Shown here: positions 49,416 through 58,416 of the stretch, piece after piece | How positions within the stretch are numbered: position 1 is the first letter of the stretch | Layout of the letters: each line of letters opens with the position of its first letter | Source: CBDBZL01 sp965213545 | Lineage (GTDB): Bacteria; Pseudomonadota; Alphaproteobacteria; Sphingomonadales; Sphingomonadaceae | DNA length: 64,000 nucleotides | Assembly: GCA_965213545.1 (NCBI GenBank) | Contig: CBDBZL010000001.1 | Span: forward strand, 496,001-560,000 | Direction of reading: 5' to 3' | Notes under the pieces: generated by a model | What the model saw: the letters and a program-made list of their open reading frames with translations, nothing else | What the model was told of the DNA's origin: nothing | Databases searched by the model: none | Program-made: the position numbers and the translations under genes

Positions 49416-51581
49416 TTATCGGCTCGGACTGAGCCCAGTCCAGTACGCCAGAAAGCCCATCACATCGGCAGCCTCGGCGATGGCCTTGTCGGTCGGCTTG
49501 CCCGATCCGTGACCCGCGCGGGTCTCGATCCGAATAAGCTGCGGCTTTTCGCCTGCTTCGGCGGCCTGGAGCGCGGCGACGTACTTGAAACTATGCCCGG
49601 GAACGACGCGGTCGTCGGTATCGGCGGTGGTGACCAATATTGCCGGGTATTGCGCGCCATTCTGAATGTTGTGCAGCGGCGAATAGGCGCGCAGCACGGC
49701 AAAGTCTTCGGCGCGGTCGGGATAGCCGTAATCATCGACCCAGTAGCGCCCCGCGGTGAACCGGTCGAAGCGCAGCATGTCCATCACGCCCACCGCGGCA
49801 TTGCCCGCGGCGAACAGCTCGGGTCGCTGATTGACCACCGCCCCCACCAGCAGCCCGCCATTGGAGCCGCCCTGAATGGCCAGGCCGTCCTGGCTGGCGA
49901 TACCCTCGGCGACCAGATATTCGCCCGCCGCGATGAAATCGTCAAACACGTTCTGCTTGTTGGTCAGGCGCCCGGCGTCGTGCCACGCCTTGCCATATTC
50001 GCCGCCGCCGCGGATATTGGCCACCACATAGGCGCCGCCCGCCTGCACCCAGGCCATGCGGCTGACCGAGTATGCCGGCGTTACCGAGATATTGAACCCG
50101 CCATAACCGTAGAGCAGCGTCGGCACGGGCTCGCCGGCCATGGCAACGTCCTTGCGCATGGTCACGAACAGCGGGATGCGGGTGCCGTCCTTCGAGGTGT
50201 AGAAGCGTTGCTCGACCACGAAGTCATCGGGATCGAAGGCCAGCTCGGGCCGGGCGATTGCGGTGGTTTCGCCGCTCGATGCGTCCAGGCGGTAGATGGT
50301 CGCGGGACGATTGAAGCTGGTGAAGCTGTAGAACGCCTCGGAGTCGTCCGGCTCGCCCGAGAAGCCGCCCAGGCTGCCCAGCCCCGCCAGTTCCACCGTG
50401 TCGACAAGTTCGCCTTCGCGCGTGCAGATTTCGGCATGGCCGGCAACATCGCGCAGAGTGGAGACCACCAGCCGGTCGCCGATAAGTGCGGCGCTTTGGA
50501 TGGGATGCTCGCCCTCGCGCACCAGCTCCTGCCAGCGCGGTTGTGCGACATCCATGTCGATCGACACCACGAGCGAGAGCGGCGCATCCCGGTTGGTGGT
50601 GAACCACAGCCGGCCGTCGATGCCATCGACCAGATCCCAGGCATGCTCGAACCCGGTGATGAGTGGGATGGCCTGCCAGTCTTCCGCCCCGGCCCGCGCG
50701 AGGTCGATCAAGTGTATCTCGTATCGATCATCCGTGCCGACCGAACTGGTGATCACCGCCCAGCGCCCGTCATGCGTGACCGATGCGACGTGGTTGCGCT
50801 CGGAATGATCGGGGGTGGCGAAGACCAGCTGGTCTTCGCTCTGCGGCGTGCCGAGGCGGTGGTAGTATACGGCCTGGTCGAAGTTCAGCGCCTGGAAGTC
50901 CTCGCCCTCGCCCGGTTCGGGGAAGCGCGAATAAAGAAAGCCGTCTTCGCCCACCCAGGCAAGATTGGTGAACTTGGCCCAGCGGATCTCCTCGCTCAGA
51001 TGGTCGCCGGTCGCCACATCCAGAACCCGCAAGGTGCGCCAGTCGCTGCCGCCGTCCTGCACCGCATAAAGCAGCTTGCTGCCATCGGGTGACGGCTGCC
51101 ATCCGCCAAGCGCGGTGGCATCATCGCCCGACCACTGGTTGGGATCGATGAGCAGCCGTGCCTCATCCGTGAGGCGGTCGCGGACATAGAGCGGGGACTG
51201 GTTCTGCAGACCCGAGTTGCGCTCGAAGAAATAGCGCTCGCCGCGCTTTACGGGGGTGGAGAAGCGCTCGAAATCATAGAGCGCGGCGATCCTGTCGCGA
51301 AACCAGTCGCGCGCGGGAAGCTGCGTTAGATAGGCGTCGGTCACCGCGTTCTGCCGCGCGACCCAGTCGGCGACCTGCGGATTGACGCGAACATCATCCT
51401 CAAGCCAGCGATAGGGATCGGCGATCTGGTCTCCGAACAACGTTTCAACCACCTCGCCGCGGCTGGTCTGGGGATAGGCAGGCGCCGTCATCTGCTGGGT
51501 CGTGTTTTGGGTCATGTCCTGGGCAGCGGCCTGGCTGGTGACACAGGCAAGCGCAATGGCGGTGGCAAGGGGAAGACGCAT
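49416..51581 (-). CDS. Prolyl oligopeptidase family serine peptidase (S9A)
   Basis: 721 aa from ATG 51581. A signal peptide (MRLPLATAIALACVTSQAAA) indicates a periplasmic enzyme. N-terminal part begins PYRWLEDDVRVNPQVADWVARQNA, typical of POP; the beta-propeller covers about residues 100-440. The hydrolase domain carries YGYGGFNISVTPAYS, IRGGGEYGKAWHDAG, the nucleophile S573 in GGSNGG, the Asp region TADTDDRVVPGHSFKY and the His in RAGHGSG. It cleaves after proline in short peptides. Its stop is 2 bp from a strong inverted repeat. Monocistronic. Confidence 0.95.
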   Translation of the reverse strand: MRLPLATAIALACVTSQAAAQDMTQNTTQQMTAPAYPQTSRGEVVETLFGDQIADPYRWLEDDVRVNPQVADWVARQNAVTDAYLTQLPARDWFRDRIAALYDFERFSTPVKRGERYFFERNSGLQNQSPLYVRDRLTDEARLLIDPNQWSGDDATALGGWQPSPDGSKLLYAVQDGGSDWRTLRVLDVATGDHLSEEIRWAKFTNLAWVGEDGFLYSRFPEPGEGEDFQALNFDQAVYYHRLGTPQSEDQLVFATPDHSERNHVASVTHDGRWAVITSSVGTDDRYEIHLIDLARAGAEDWQAIPLITGFEHAWDLVDGIDGRLWFTTNRDAPLSLVVSIDMDVAQPRWQELVREGEHPIQSAALIGDRLVVSTLRDVAGHAEICTREGELVDTVELAGLGSLGGFSGEPDDSEAFYSFTSFNRPATIYRLDASSGETTAIARPELAFDPDDFVVEQRFYTSKDGTRIPLFVTMRKDVAMAGEPVPTLLYGYGGFNISVTPAYSVSRMAWVQAGGAYVVANIRGGGEYGKAWHDAGRLTNKQNVFDDFIAAGEYLVAEGIASQDGLAIQGGSNGGLLVGAVVNQRPELFAAGNAAVGVMDMLRFDRFTAGRYWVDDYGYPDRAEDFAVLRAYSPLHNIQNGAQYPAILVTTADTDDRVVPGHSFKYVAALQAAEAGEKPQLIRIETRAGHGSGKPTDKAIAEAADVMGFLAYWTGLSPSR

Positions 51582-51593
51582 CGAACCTCCGAA

Positions 51594-51628
51594 GCAGGCG
51601 GCAGGGCTTCTGTGTTAGAGCCGCCTGC
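51594..51628 (-). terminator. Hairpin between rplQ and the S9 peptidase gene, probable operon terminator
   Basis: GCAGGCGGC (51594-51602) pairs perfectly with GCCGCCTGC (51620-51628), 32 bp after the rplQ stop in the direction of transcription. Only TTC follows, so termination would be helped by Rho or be partial. It marks the end of the ribosomal block. Confidence 0.6.
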
Positions 51629-51659
51629 GACTTGTGAAAAGGGGTCGATGAACAGACGC

Positions 51660-52079
51660 TTAGGCGTCTTCGTACTCGTCCTCGACCGCCACCGGACCGC
51701 TGTCCTGCCCCTTTGCGCTCTCGTCCCGGCCGACCAGTTCGATGATCGCGACCGATGCCGCATCGGAGGCGCGGATGCCCGCCTTGATGATGCGTGTATA
51801 ACCGCCCGCGCGGTCTGAATAGCGCTCGGCAAGCACCTCGAACAGCTTGCGCTCCTGCGTCTCGTCCAGCATTCGCGCATGCGCCAGCCGGCGGTTGGAC
51901 AGGCCGCCGCGCTTGGCCAGCGTGATCAGCTTCTCGACATAGGGCCGCAGCTCCTTGGCCTTGGCGGTGGTGGTGAGGATCTGCTCGTGCTTGATGAGCG
52001 CTGCCGCCATGTTGCGGAACATGGCCGTGCGATGCTGCGACTTGCGGCCCAGTTTGCGGCCCGAAATACCATGGCGCAT
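51660..52079 (-). CDS. rplQ: 50S ribosomal protein L17
   Basis: 139 aa from ATG 52079. MRHGISGRKLGRKSQHRTAMFRNMAAALI is the L17 N-terminus; AKELRPYVEKLITLAKRGG and GGYTRIIKAGIR continue the fold. An acidic tail of about 20 residues (ESAKGQDSGPVAVEDEYEDA) extends beyond the core. Located around the polypeptide exit. Last gene of the rpsM-rpsK-rpoA-rplQ alpha operon; about 100 bp separate it from rpoA. Confidence 0.97.
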   Translation of the reverse strand: MRHGISGRKLGRKSQHRTAMFRNMAAALIKHEQILTTTAKAKELRPYVEKLITLAKRGGLSNRRLAHARMLDETQERKLFEVLAERYSDRAGGYTRIIKAGIRASDAASVAIIELVGRDESAKGQDSGPVAVEDEYEDA

Positions 52080-52176
52080 GAAATAGTCCTCGTTCGTAAG
52101 GGGCCCGTATCAGGTAGCCCGATCCTGGTGGCTGTTAAGGGTCGCCGCCTGTCACCCAAGGCATCGGGTGTCCAGG

Positions 52177-53232
52177 CTAGCCAAGCAGTTCCTGCTCGAG
52201 CCGCTTGGCCATTTCCTCGATATTCTCGGGCGGCCAGCCGGGAATGTCCATCCCCAGGCGCAGACCCATGCTCGAGAGCACTTCCTTGATCTCGTTGAGG
52301 CTCTTGCGACCGAAATTGGGCGTACGCAGCATCTCGGCCTCGGTCTTCTGGACCAGATCGCCGATATAGATGATGTTGTCGTTCTTGAGACAATTGGCGC
52401 TGCGGACCGACAATTCGAGCTCGTCCACCTTCTTGAGCAGGTAGCGGTTAAGCTGATTGGTATCGGATTCCGTGGGCTCGGCGGCGACACCGATCATCGG
52501 GCCGGGTGCCTGCGGGACGCCGTCCTCGAAATGGACGAACAAGGTCAGCTGATCCTGCAGGATACGCGCGGCATAGGCGACCGCATCCTCCGGCGAGATG
52601 GTGCCGTCGGTTTCCACCGTGATCGACAGCTTGTCGTAGTCGAGCTCCTGCCCGACCCGCGCGTTCTCCACCTTGTAGCTGACCTGCTTGATGGGCGAAT
52701 ACAACGAATCGACCGGAATAAGACCGATCGGCGCATCGGCCGGCCGGTTGGCCACCGCGGGCACGTAGCCCTTCCCCGTATCGGCGGTGAGCTCCATGTT
52801 GAGCGTGGCGCCCTCGTCGAGATGGCAGACGACGTGGCTCTTGTTGAGCACCTCGATATCGCCCGACACCGCGATGTCGCCCGCCTTGACCTCGGCCGGA
52901 CCGGTGGCGGAGAGCTGGAGCCGCTTGGGGCCTTCGCCCTGCATCCTCAATGCGATCTGCTTCACGTTGAGCACGATGTCGGTCACGTCCTCGCGCACGC
53001 CGGCGAGCGAAGAGAATTCGTGCAGCACGTTCTCGATCCGGATCGAGGTGATCGCCGCGCCCTGAAGGCTCGAGAGCAGCACCCGGCGCAGCGCATTGCC
53101 CAGCGTCAGGCCATAGCCACGCTCGAGCGGTTCGGCGATGAAGGTGGACTTGCGCCGCTTGTCCCCGCCTTCCTTGACCTCCAGGCCGGTCGGCTTCTTG
53201 AGTTCCTGCCAGTTCTTGACGTTCACGGACAT
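52177..53232 (-). CDS. rpoA: DNA-directed RNA polymerase alpha subunit
   Basis: 351 aa from ATG 53232. N-terminal assembly domain includes FIAEPLERGYGLTLGNALRRVLLSSLQGAAIT and the KVENARVGQELDYDKLSI region; the C-terminal domain (about residues 255-335) has LELSVRSANCLKNDNIIYIGDLVQKTEAEMLRTPNFGRKSLNEIKEVL, the DNA/UP-element and activator contact surface. Sits between rpsK and rplQ as usual. A 119-bp gap to rpsK carries no gene. Confidence 0.98.
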   Translation of the reverse strand: MSVNVKNWQELKKPTGLEVKEGGDKRRKSTFIAEPLERGYGLTLGNALRRVLLSSLQGAAITSIRIENVLHEFSSLAGVREDVTDIVLNVKQIALRMQGEGPKRLQLSATGPAEVKAGDIAVSGDIEVLNKSHVVCHLDEGATLNMELTADTGKGYVPAVANRPADAPIGLIPVDSLYSPIKQVSYKVENARVGQELDYDKLSITVETDGTISPEDAVAYAARILQDQLTLFVHFEDGVPQAPGPMIGVAAEPTESDTNQLNRYLLKKVDELELSVRSANCLKNDNIIYIGDLVQKTEAEMLRTPNFGRKSLNEIKEVLSSMGLRLGMDIPGWPPENIEEMAKRLEQELLG

Positions 53233-53351
53233 GGGCTTCCCCTGATGATCTTTGGACGGCGACGGCCGCGAAGGCGCTGGAGGGCGCCGCGCCCGTTACG
53301 AATTGATGCGTTGCAACTCCGCACGCGCCGGAGCGGCAGGCAGGATCGCAA

Positions 53352-53741
53352 TCAGACGCGGCGGCGCTTGGACGGTCTCACGCCATTATGCGGGATGGGC
53401 GTGACGTCGCGGATGGATGTGATGGTGAACCCCACTGCCTGCAAGGCCCGTAGCGCCGATTCGCGCCCCGAGCCCGGACCCTTGATCTCCACCTCGAGCG
53501 TGCGGACGCCGTGTTCGGCAGCCTTCTTGCCCGCATCATCGGCTGCAACCTGGGCGGCATAGGGGGTCGACTTGCGGCTCCCCTTGAAGCCCATCATGCC
53601 TGCCGACGACCAGCTGATGGCATTGCCCTGTGCATCGGTGATGGTGATCATGGTATTGTTGAAGCTGGCGTTGACATGCGCCACGCCGCTGGAAATGTTC
53701 TTCTTGTCGCGGCGCCTGACGCGGCCGGGTTCGCGTGCCAT
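53352..53741 (-). CDS. rpsK: 30S ribosomal protein S11
   Basis: 129 aa from ATG 53741 (MAREPGRVRRRDKKNISSG); the frame is open further upstream but the homologous start is here. HVNASFNNTMITITDAQGN, SSAGMMGFKGSRKSTPYAAQ, VEIKGPGSGRESALRAL and DVTPIPHNGVRPSKRRRV complete the family pattern. Binds 16S rRNA on the platform. 62 bp downstream of rpsM. Confidence 0.98.
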   Translation of the reverse strand: MAREPGRVRRRDKKNISSGVAHVNASFNNTMITITDAQGNAISWSSAGMMGFKGSRKSTPYAAQVAADDAGKKAAEHGVRTLEVEIKGPGSGRESALRALQAVGFTITSIRDVTPIPHNGVRPSKRRRV

Positions 53742-53803
53742 GGATAAGATGTCCTGTGCTTGCGGTACGAACGCAGGTGGTGGGAAGGAGGTGGCGCGAG
53801 GCG

Positions 53804-54172
53804 CTACTTTTTCTTGCCGGCGATGGGTTTGGCCTTGCCCTTGCGGGTGCGCGCATTGGTATGCGTACGCTGGCCGCGGACCGGCAGCCCCTTCCTGTGC
53901 CTGAGACCACGATAGCAGGCCAGATCCATCAGCCGCTTGATGTTCATCGCGGTGTCGCGCCTCAGATCGCCCTCGACCGAGTGCTCGGCATCGATCGTCT
54001 CGCGGATCTGCAGGACTTCCGCATCGGTCAGGTCCTGCACCCGGCGCGCGGGGTCGATCCCGAGCTTGTCGGCGATTGCCCGGGCGGTCGTGTGTCCGAT
54101 ACCATGAATATAGGTCAGCGCGACGATCACGCGCTTGTTGGTGGGGATATTGACCCCGGCAATACGAGCCAT
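53804..54172 (-). CDS. rpsM: 30S ribosomal protein S13
   Basis: 122 aa from ATG 54172 (MARIAGVNIPTNKRVIVALTY); an in-frame upstream ATG at 54190 is less likely. YIHGIGHTTARAIADKLGI, RRDTAMNIKRLMDLACYRGLRHRKGLPVRGQRTHTNARTRKG and the basic tail fit S13. Located at the 30S head, contacting 5S/L5 bridges and P-site tRNA. First gene of the alpha operon here, 355 bp downstream of adk. Confidence 0.98.
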   Translation of the reverse strand: MARIAGVNIPTNKRVIVALTYIHGIGHTTARAIADKLGIDPARRVQDLTDAEVLQIRETIDAEHSVEGDLRRDTAMNIKRLMDLACYRGLRHRKGLPVRGQRTHTNARTRKGKAKPIAGKKK

Positions 54173-54527
54173 TGCTTCTCCATGCTCCACGGAACTCGCA
54201 GCGAAAGTCGCGGCAGCCCCATCTCATCGCGTTGTACCATCCGCCCCGCCGGAACCCGGCTGCGGACCGAAATCCGGCAAAGCCGATGGCCCGCCAGGGC
54301 GCATCGATGCTGCCGCCTGTCGGGCCGGTTCACTACTGAACGAATGGAACGGGTCAGGTAAGGCGATTCGCCCGGGGCGTCAAGCGCCCAACCGGCGGTT
54401 CAAGCGAAATCGTATCCGAACGGGTTTCGGCTTCAAAGATATCGGGGAAACGAGGATGCGCAACCCCCATTCAGGGGCAACTGTCTGACCGGAGGCGCTT
54501 TGGTCCATGCAGACCGCCGCCCCCTGC
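54173..54527. other. Intergenic region between adk and rpsM
   Basis: 355 bp with no supported gene on either strand and no tRNA. It contains the promoter-like element at 54355-54383 that could start the rpsM-rpsK-rpoA-rplQ transcript separately from the S10/spc genes. Confidence 0.5.
54355..54383 (-). promoter_or_regulatory. Promoter-like element of the alpha operon
   Basis: On the minus strand TTGACG (revcomp of 54378-54383) and TACCTG (revcomp of 54355-54360) are 17 nt apart, preceded by C as in the alphaproteobacterial CTTGAC pattern. The -10 hexamer is weak. It is about 185 bp upstream of the rpsM start. Confidence 0.45.
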
Positions 54528-55178
54528 TCAATGTGTGACGAGCGCATGCTCTATCGCGTCGGTCACCTCACCGATCTGTGCCATGCCATCCACCTTGTGG
54601 ACGATCCCGCGCGCTTCATAGACCGGCAGGATGGGCGCGGTCTTGGCGCGATACTCGGCAAGCCTGGTGCGCACGGTGTCCGCATTGTCGTCCGGCCGGC
54701 GCTTGAACGAAGTGGACCCGCACTTGTCGCAAATGCCGGCCTTTTCGGGTCGCTTGAACTGGTCATGATAGCCCTCGCCGCACTCGGCACAGGTAAAGCG
54801 CCCCGATATGCGCTCGACCAGCGCCTCTTCCTCGACCTCGATCTCGATGACATGCGATAGATGGCGCTCATGCTTTCCCAGAATGGCGTCGAGCTCCTCC
54901 GCTTGGACCGCGGTGCGGGGATAGCCATCGAAGATCGCGCCCACTGCCGAACCCATTGCCGCCAGCTCGGCATCGATCAGCGCCGAGACGATCTCGTCCG
55001 AGACCAGTTCGCCGCGTTCCATGATCGCCTTCGCCTTGAGCCCGATCGGCGTTTTGGCGTTGACCGCCGCACGCAGCATGTCGCCGGTCGATAGCTGGCG
55101 CATTCCGTGATGCTCGACAAGACGGGCGCTCTGCGTTCCCTTGCCGGCCCCTGGAGGCCCGAGCAATATGATGTTCAC
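54528..55178 (-). CDS. adk: Adenylate kinase
   Basis: 216 aa from GTG 55178, with AAGGA 8 bp upstream. MNIILLGPPGAGKGTQ carries the P-loop (7-15); STGDMLRAAV, FDGYPRT and the arginines of the LID are conserved. The LID holds four cysteines, C130/C133 and C150/C153, so it should bind zinc, unlike the E. coli enzyme. Equilibrates ATP+AMP with 2 ADP. Follows secY by 64 bp, the usual place. Confidence 0.97.
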   Translation of the reverse strand: MNIILLGPPGAGKGTQSARLVEHHGMRQLSTGDMLRAAVNAKTPIGLKAKAIMERGELVSDEIVSALIDAELAAMGSAVGAIFDGYPRTAVQAEELDAILGKHERHLSHVIEIEVEEEALVERISGRFTCAECGEGYHDQFKRPEKAGICDKCGSTSFKRRPDDNADTVRTRLAEYRAKTAPILPVYEARGIVHKVDGMAQIGEVTDAIEHALVTH

Positions 55179-55242
55179 CCGCGATCCTTCCCATATGGCC
55201 CGCCATGCCTGCACGTTATGCACGGCCAGGGCCAAGCCAGCG

Positions 55243-56607
55243 CTATCGCATCCGGCCCTTCAACTTCGCCTTCTTGATGAGATCGCCATATTGGTGCGCG
55301 AGCAGATGCGACTGGATCTGGCTGATCGTATCCACCGTCACGTTGACCACGATGAGCAGGCTGGTGCCGCCCAGGAATAGGGGCAATCCGGCCTGCGCGA
55401 TCATGTATTCGGGAATGACGCACACCGCCGTCAGGTAAATCGCGCCGACCACGGTGATCCGCGTCAGCACGTAGTCGAGATAGTCGGAGGTGCGCTTGCC
55501 CGGTCGGATACCGGGAATGAACCCGCCGTTCTTCTTGAGGTTCTCCGCGGTATCCTCGGGATTGAACACCACCGCGGTGTAGAAGAACGCGAAGAAGATG
55601 ATGCCCACGCCATAGAGCAGCATATAGAGCGGCGCGCCGTGCTGCAGATACTGGTTCAGCGTCTGGACCACCGAATAGAACGCGCCGTCGGTCTCGGTCA
55701 TGTTGCCGGCGAACTGGCTGATCGTCAGCGGCAAGAGCAGCAGCGAGCTGGCGAAGATGGGCGGAATGACGCCCGCGGTATTGAGCTTGAGCGGCAAATG
55801 CGAGCGGTCCGCCTGCATCCCGCCGCGTTGTGCCGCGCGCTTGGGATACTGAATTAGCAACCGCCGCTGCGCGCGTTCGAAGAAGCAGATGATAAGGATG
55901 AGCGCCACCACCATGAACACCAGGCCGCCGATCACGACGGCGCTGATCGCCCCCGTGCGGCCACCTTCGAACAGGTTGGCGCCGAAGGTGGGAAACTGGG
56001 CAACGATGCCCGCCATGATGATCAGCGATACGCCATTACCGATGCCGCGGCTGGTGATCTGTTCGCCCAGCCACAGCAGGAACATGGTTCCGCCGATAAG
56101 ATTGATCACCGCCACGATGCGGAAGGTCCAGCCCGGATCGACCACCGCCTGCAACCCGCTCTGCGCGCCATAGGCCTCTAGCCCGGCGGCCAGGAACCAG
56201 CCCTGGATGGCGCACAGGAACACGGTGCCGTAGCGGGTATATTGGTTCAGCTTCTTGCGCCCGGCCTCACCCTCTTTTTTGAGCGCCATCAGCGGCGGGT
56301 GAAACGAAGCTGCCATCTGGATGACGATCGAGGCGGTGATGTAGGGCATGACGCCCAGCGCGATGAGGCTCATCCGCTCGAGCGAGCCGCCCGAGAAGGT
56401 GTTGAACAGGTCAAGCACGCCGCCGCGCGTCTGGTCGTACAATGTCTCCAGGATCAGCGGATTGACCCCTGGAAGCGGCACGAAGGACAAGAAGCGAAAG
56501 ACGATCAGCGCGCCTATCGTGAACCAGATGCGCTGCCTGAGTTCGGTCGCCTGGCCGAAATTGGCGAAGCTGAGCGAACTGGCGATATTGTCGGCGCGTG
56601 TTGCCAT
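55243..56607 (-). CDS. secY: Protein translocase subunit SecY
   Basis: 454 aa from ATG 56607. Ten membrane segments form the Sec channel. Conserved points: LSFVPLPGVN, FNTFSGGSLERMSLIALGVMPYITASIVIQM (plug and TM2), WLGEQITSRGIGNGVSLIIMAGI, QYPKRAAQRGG and LKLNTAGVIPPIFASSLLLLP. The C-terminal TM10 and the tail (GDLIKKAKLKGRMR) are intact. Located between rplO and adk in the spc operon, 239 bp after rplO. Confidence 0.98.
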   Translation of the reverse strand: MATRADNIASSLSFANFGQATELRQRIWFTIGALIVFRFLSFVPLPGVNPLILETLYDQTRGGVLDLFNTFSGGSLERMSLIALGVMPYITASIVIQMAASFHPPLMALKKEGEAGRKKLNQYTRYGTVFLCAIQGWFLAAGLEAYGAQSGLQAVVDPGWTFRIVAVINLIGGTMFLLWLGEQITSRGIGNGVSLIIMAGIVAQFPTFGANLFEGGRTGAISAVVIGGLVFMVVALILIICFFERAQRRLLIQYPKRAAQRGGMQADRSHLPLKLNTAGVIPPIFASSLLLLPLTISQFAGNMTETDGAFYSVVQTLNQYLQHGAPLYMLLYGVGIIFFAFFYTAVVFNPEDTAENLKKNGGFIPGIRPGKRTSDYLDYVLTRITVVGAIYLTAVCVIPEYMIAQAGLPLFLGGTSLLIVVNVTVDTISQIQSHLLAHQYGDLIKKAKLKGRMR

Positions 56608-56846
56608 CTTGAGCGGTCTTCGATCCTCATTAGCGACCGGGCGGCCCCGGCGCGAAGGCGTTTATGTAGGAGGCGACAGCGCGATTGTCGAACCCCCGTT
56701 TCTACCGGAAACCCGCATCCGCCGTTTGGCTGGATGCTGGCGCTAGATGCAGAGGTCTCCAAACTGGCGCGGCGCGGCGAACATTTGTCGATGACTTTGA
56801 AACCATGCGGTTACCAAGCTGCCCTTCGCCCAATTGCGTCCGATCC

Positions 56847-57341
56847 TTATGCCTGCGCCTCATCCTCGACCGCTGCTTTGCGAGGCACCGCGACCTCGAC
56901 CGAGCCCCCGGCCTTCTCCACCGCCTCGAGCGCACCTTTCGATGCACCCGCCACCTTGAAGCTGGCCTTCGTCGAAAACGCGCCCTTCGCCAGCAGCCGC
57001 ACGCCGTCCTTGCCGCCACGGGCAACGCCGGCGGCCTTGAGCGCCGCATGGTCGATGACGCTCCCGGTATCGAGCTTGCCGGCATCGACCAGGCGCTGGA
57101 CCTGACCCAGGTTCACCTCGGCGTAATCCTTGGCGAAGGGGTTGTTGAAGCCGCGTTTGGGCAGCCGCATGTGAAGCGGCATCTGCCCGCCCTCGAACCC
57201 CTTGATGGCCACGCCCTCACGGCTCTTCTGGCCCTTCTGCCCGCGTCCGGCGGTCTTGCCCTTGCCCGAGCCGATACCCCGGCCAACGCGCATCCGCTCC
57301 TTGCGGGCACCGGGATTGTCGCGGATTTCGTTCAGTTTCAT
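56847..57341 (-). CDS. rplO: 50S ribosomal protein L15
   Basis: 164 aa from ATG 57341 (MKLNEIRDNPGARKERMRVGRGIGSGKGKT). GRGQKGQKSREGVAIKGFEGGQMPLHMRLPKRGFNN is the L15 core. The C-terminus VAVPRKAAVEDEAQA is slightly extended. Binds 23S rRNA late in assembly. About 50 bp after rpmD and 240 bp before secY. Confidence 0.97.
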   Translation of the reverse strand: MKLNEIRDNPGARKERMRVGRGIGSGKGKTAGRGQKGQKSREGVAIKGFEGGQMPLHMRLPKRGFNNPFAKDYAEVNLGQVQRLVDAGKLDTGSVIDHAALKAAGVARGGKDGVRLLAKGAFSTKASFKVAGASKGALEAVEKAGGSVEVAVPRKAAVEDEAQA

Positions 57342-57392
57342 GTCTTGCACTCGCTTTCGCTTGTTTCGCGCCGATCCGGAATGGTCTGAGAC

Positions 57393-57578
57393 CTATTCGA
57401 CCACTTCCACCATATGCGGCAGCTTGGCGATGGCGCCGCGCACTTCGGGGGTGTCCTGGAGTTCGACCACCTTGTGCATCTTGTTGAGGCCCAGTCCTAT
57501 CAGCATCTGGCGCTGAACGGCGGGGCGCCGGATCGGGCTGCCGATCTGCCTGATTTTGATCGTCTTGCTCTCGGCCAT
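57393..57578 (-). CDS. rpmD: 50S ribosomal protein L30
   Basis: 61 aa from ATG 57578 (MAESKTIKIRQIGSPIRRPAVQ). KMHKVVELQDTPEVRGAIAKLPHMVEVV completes the small L30 fold. The frame is open further upstream but those codons belong to the rpsE region in another frame. Follows rpsE by 4 bp; typical of the spc operon. Confidence 0.97.
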   Translation of the reverse strand: MAESKTIKIRQIGSPIRRPAVQRQMLIGLGLNKMHKVVELQDTPEVRGAIAKLPHMVEVVE

Positions 57579-57582
57579 CGAT

Positions 57583-58413
57583 CTACTCCACCACCGCGGC
57601 AGCTTCGGCCTCGGCCTCGCTATCATTGCGGCCACCCCGGCCGAGCAGGTCGGCGATCTTCTTGCCACGCCGTTGCGCCACCGACTTGGGGCTGGTCTGC
57701 TCGCCCAGCGCATCGAACGTGGCGCGGACCATGTTGTAGGGGTTGGACGTGCCGATCGACTTGGTCACCACGTCCGATACGCCCAGCGATTCGAACACCG
57801 CCCGCATCGGACCGCCGGCGATGATCCCCGTACCTGGAGGCGCCGAGCGGACATTGACGCGGCCGGCACCGAAATGGCCCATGCCGTCGTGATGCAGCGT
57901 GCGGCCTTCCTTCAAGGGGACGCGGACCATCTTCTTCTTGGCGGCCGCGGTGGCCTTGTTGATCGCCTCGGGCACCTCGCGGGCCTTGCCGTGACCGAAG
58001 CCCACGCGCCCCTTGCCATCTCCGACCACGACCAGCGCGGCGAAACCGAAGCGCTTGCCGCCCTTCACCACCTTGGCGACGCGGTTGATATGGACCAGCT
58101 TCTCAATCAGCTCCTCGCCGCCATCATCGCCGCCACGGCCACCGCGACGGTCGTCGCGTCCGCGACCGCCGCCCCCGCGTCCCCGGTTGCGATCGCCGCC
58201 ATCGCGGCCACCGCCGCGCCCGCCCCCGCGTCCATGAGGACCGCGCGGCTCGACCGGATTGCCGCTTTCGGCACTTTGCGCCTCGGCCGCCTGGGTCGGC
58301 GCGGTGGTCGGCGTGGGGGTCGAACCGGCGTTGTCGATACGCGGCTCGGGCACCACGCCATGATCGGTCTCGGCCGTCACCGGCTTGTCGGCGTTGGTCT
58401 CGTTTTCTGCCAT
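57583..58413 (-). CDS. rpsE: 30S ribosomal protein S5 with a long Gly/Arg-rich N-terminal extension
   Basis: 276 aa from ATG 58413 (an adjacent ATG at 58416 is possible). The S5 core begins near residue 98: EELIEKLVHINRVAKVVKGGKRFGFAALVVVGDGKGRVGFGHGKA, then RNVRSAPPGTGIIAGGPMRAVFE-type segments, DVVTKSIGTSNPYNMVRATFDAL. Before it lie about 95 residues: an acidic/Pro part followed by RGG-type repeats (GRGGGRGGGRDGGDRNRGRG). Most S5 proteins are about 165 aa. The extension is probably disordered and RNA-binding. Position in the spc operon is normal. Confidence 0.96.
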   Translation of the reverse strand: MAENETNADKPVTAETDHGVVPEPRIDNAGSTPTPTTAPTQAAEAQSAESGNPVEPRGPHGRGGGRGGGRDGGDRNRGRGGGGRGRDDRRGGRGGDDGGEELIEKLVHINRVAKVVKGGKRFGFAALVVVGDGKGRVGFGHGKAREVPEAINKATAAAKKKMVRVPLKEGRTLHHDGMGHFGAGRVNVRSAPPGTGIIAGGPMRAVFESLGVSDVVTKSIGTSNPYNMVRATFDALGEQTSPKSVAQRRGKKIADLLGRGGRNDSEAEAEAAAVVE

Positions 58414-58416
58414 CAT

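Noticed and set aside
54327..54352. GAAC-GAATG-GAAC in the adk-rpsM gap as a LexA box
   Set aside because: Spacer is 5 nt instead of 7 and the downstream genes are ribosomal.
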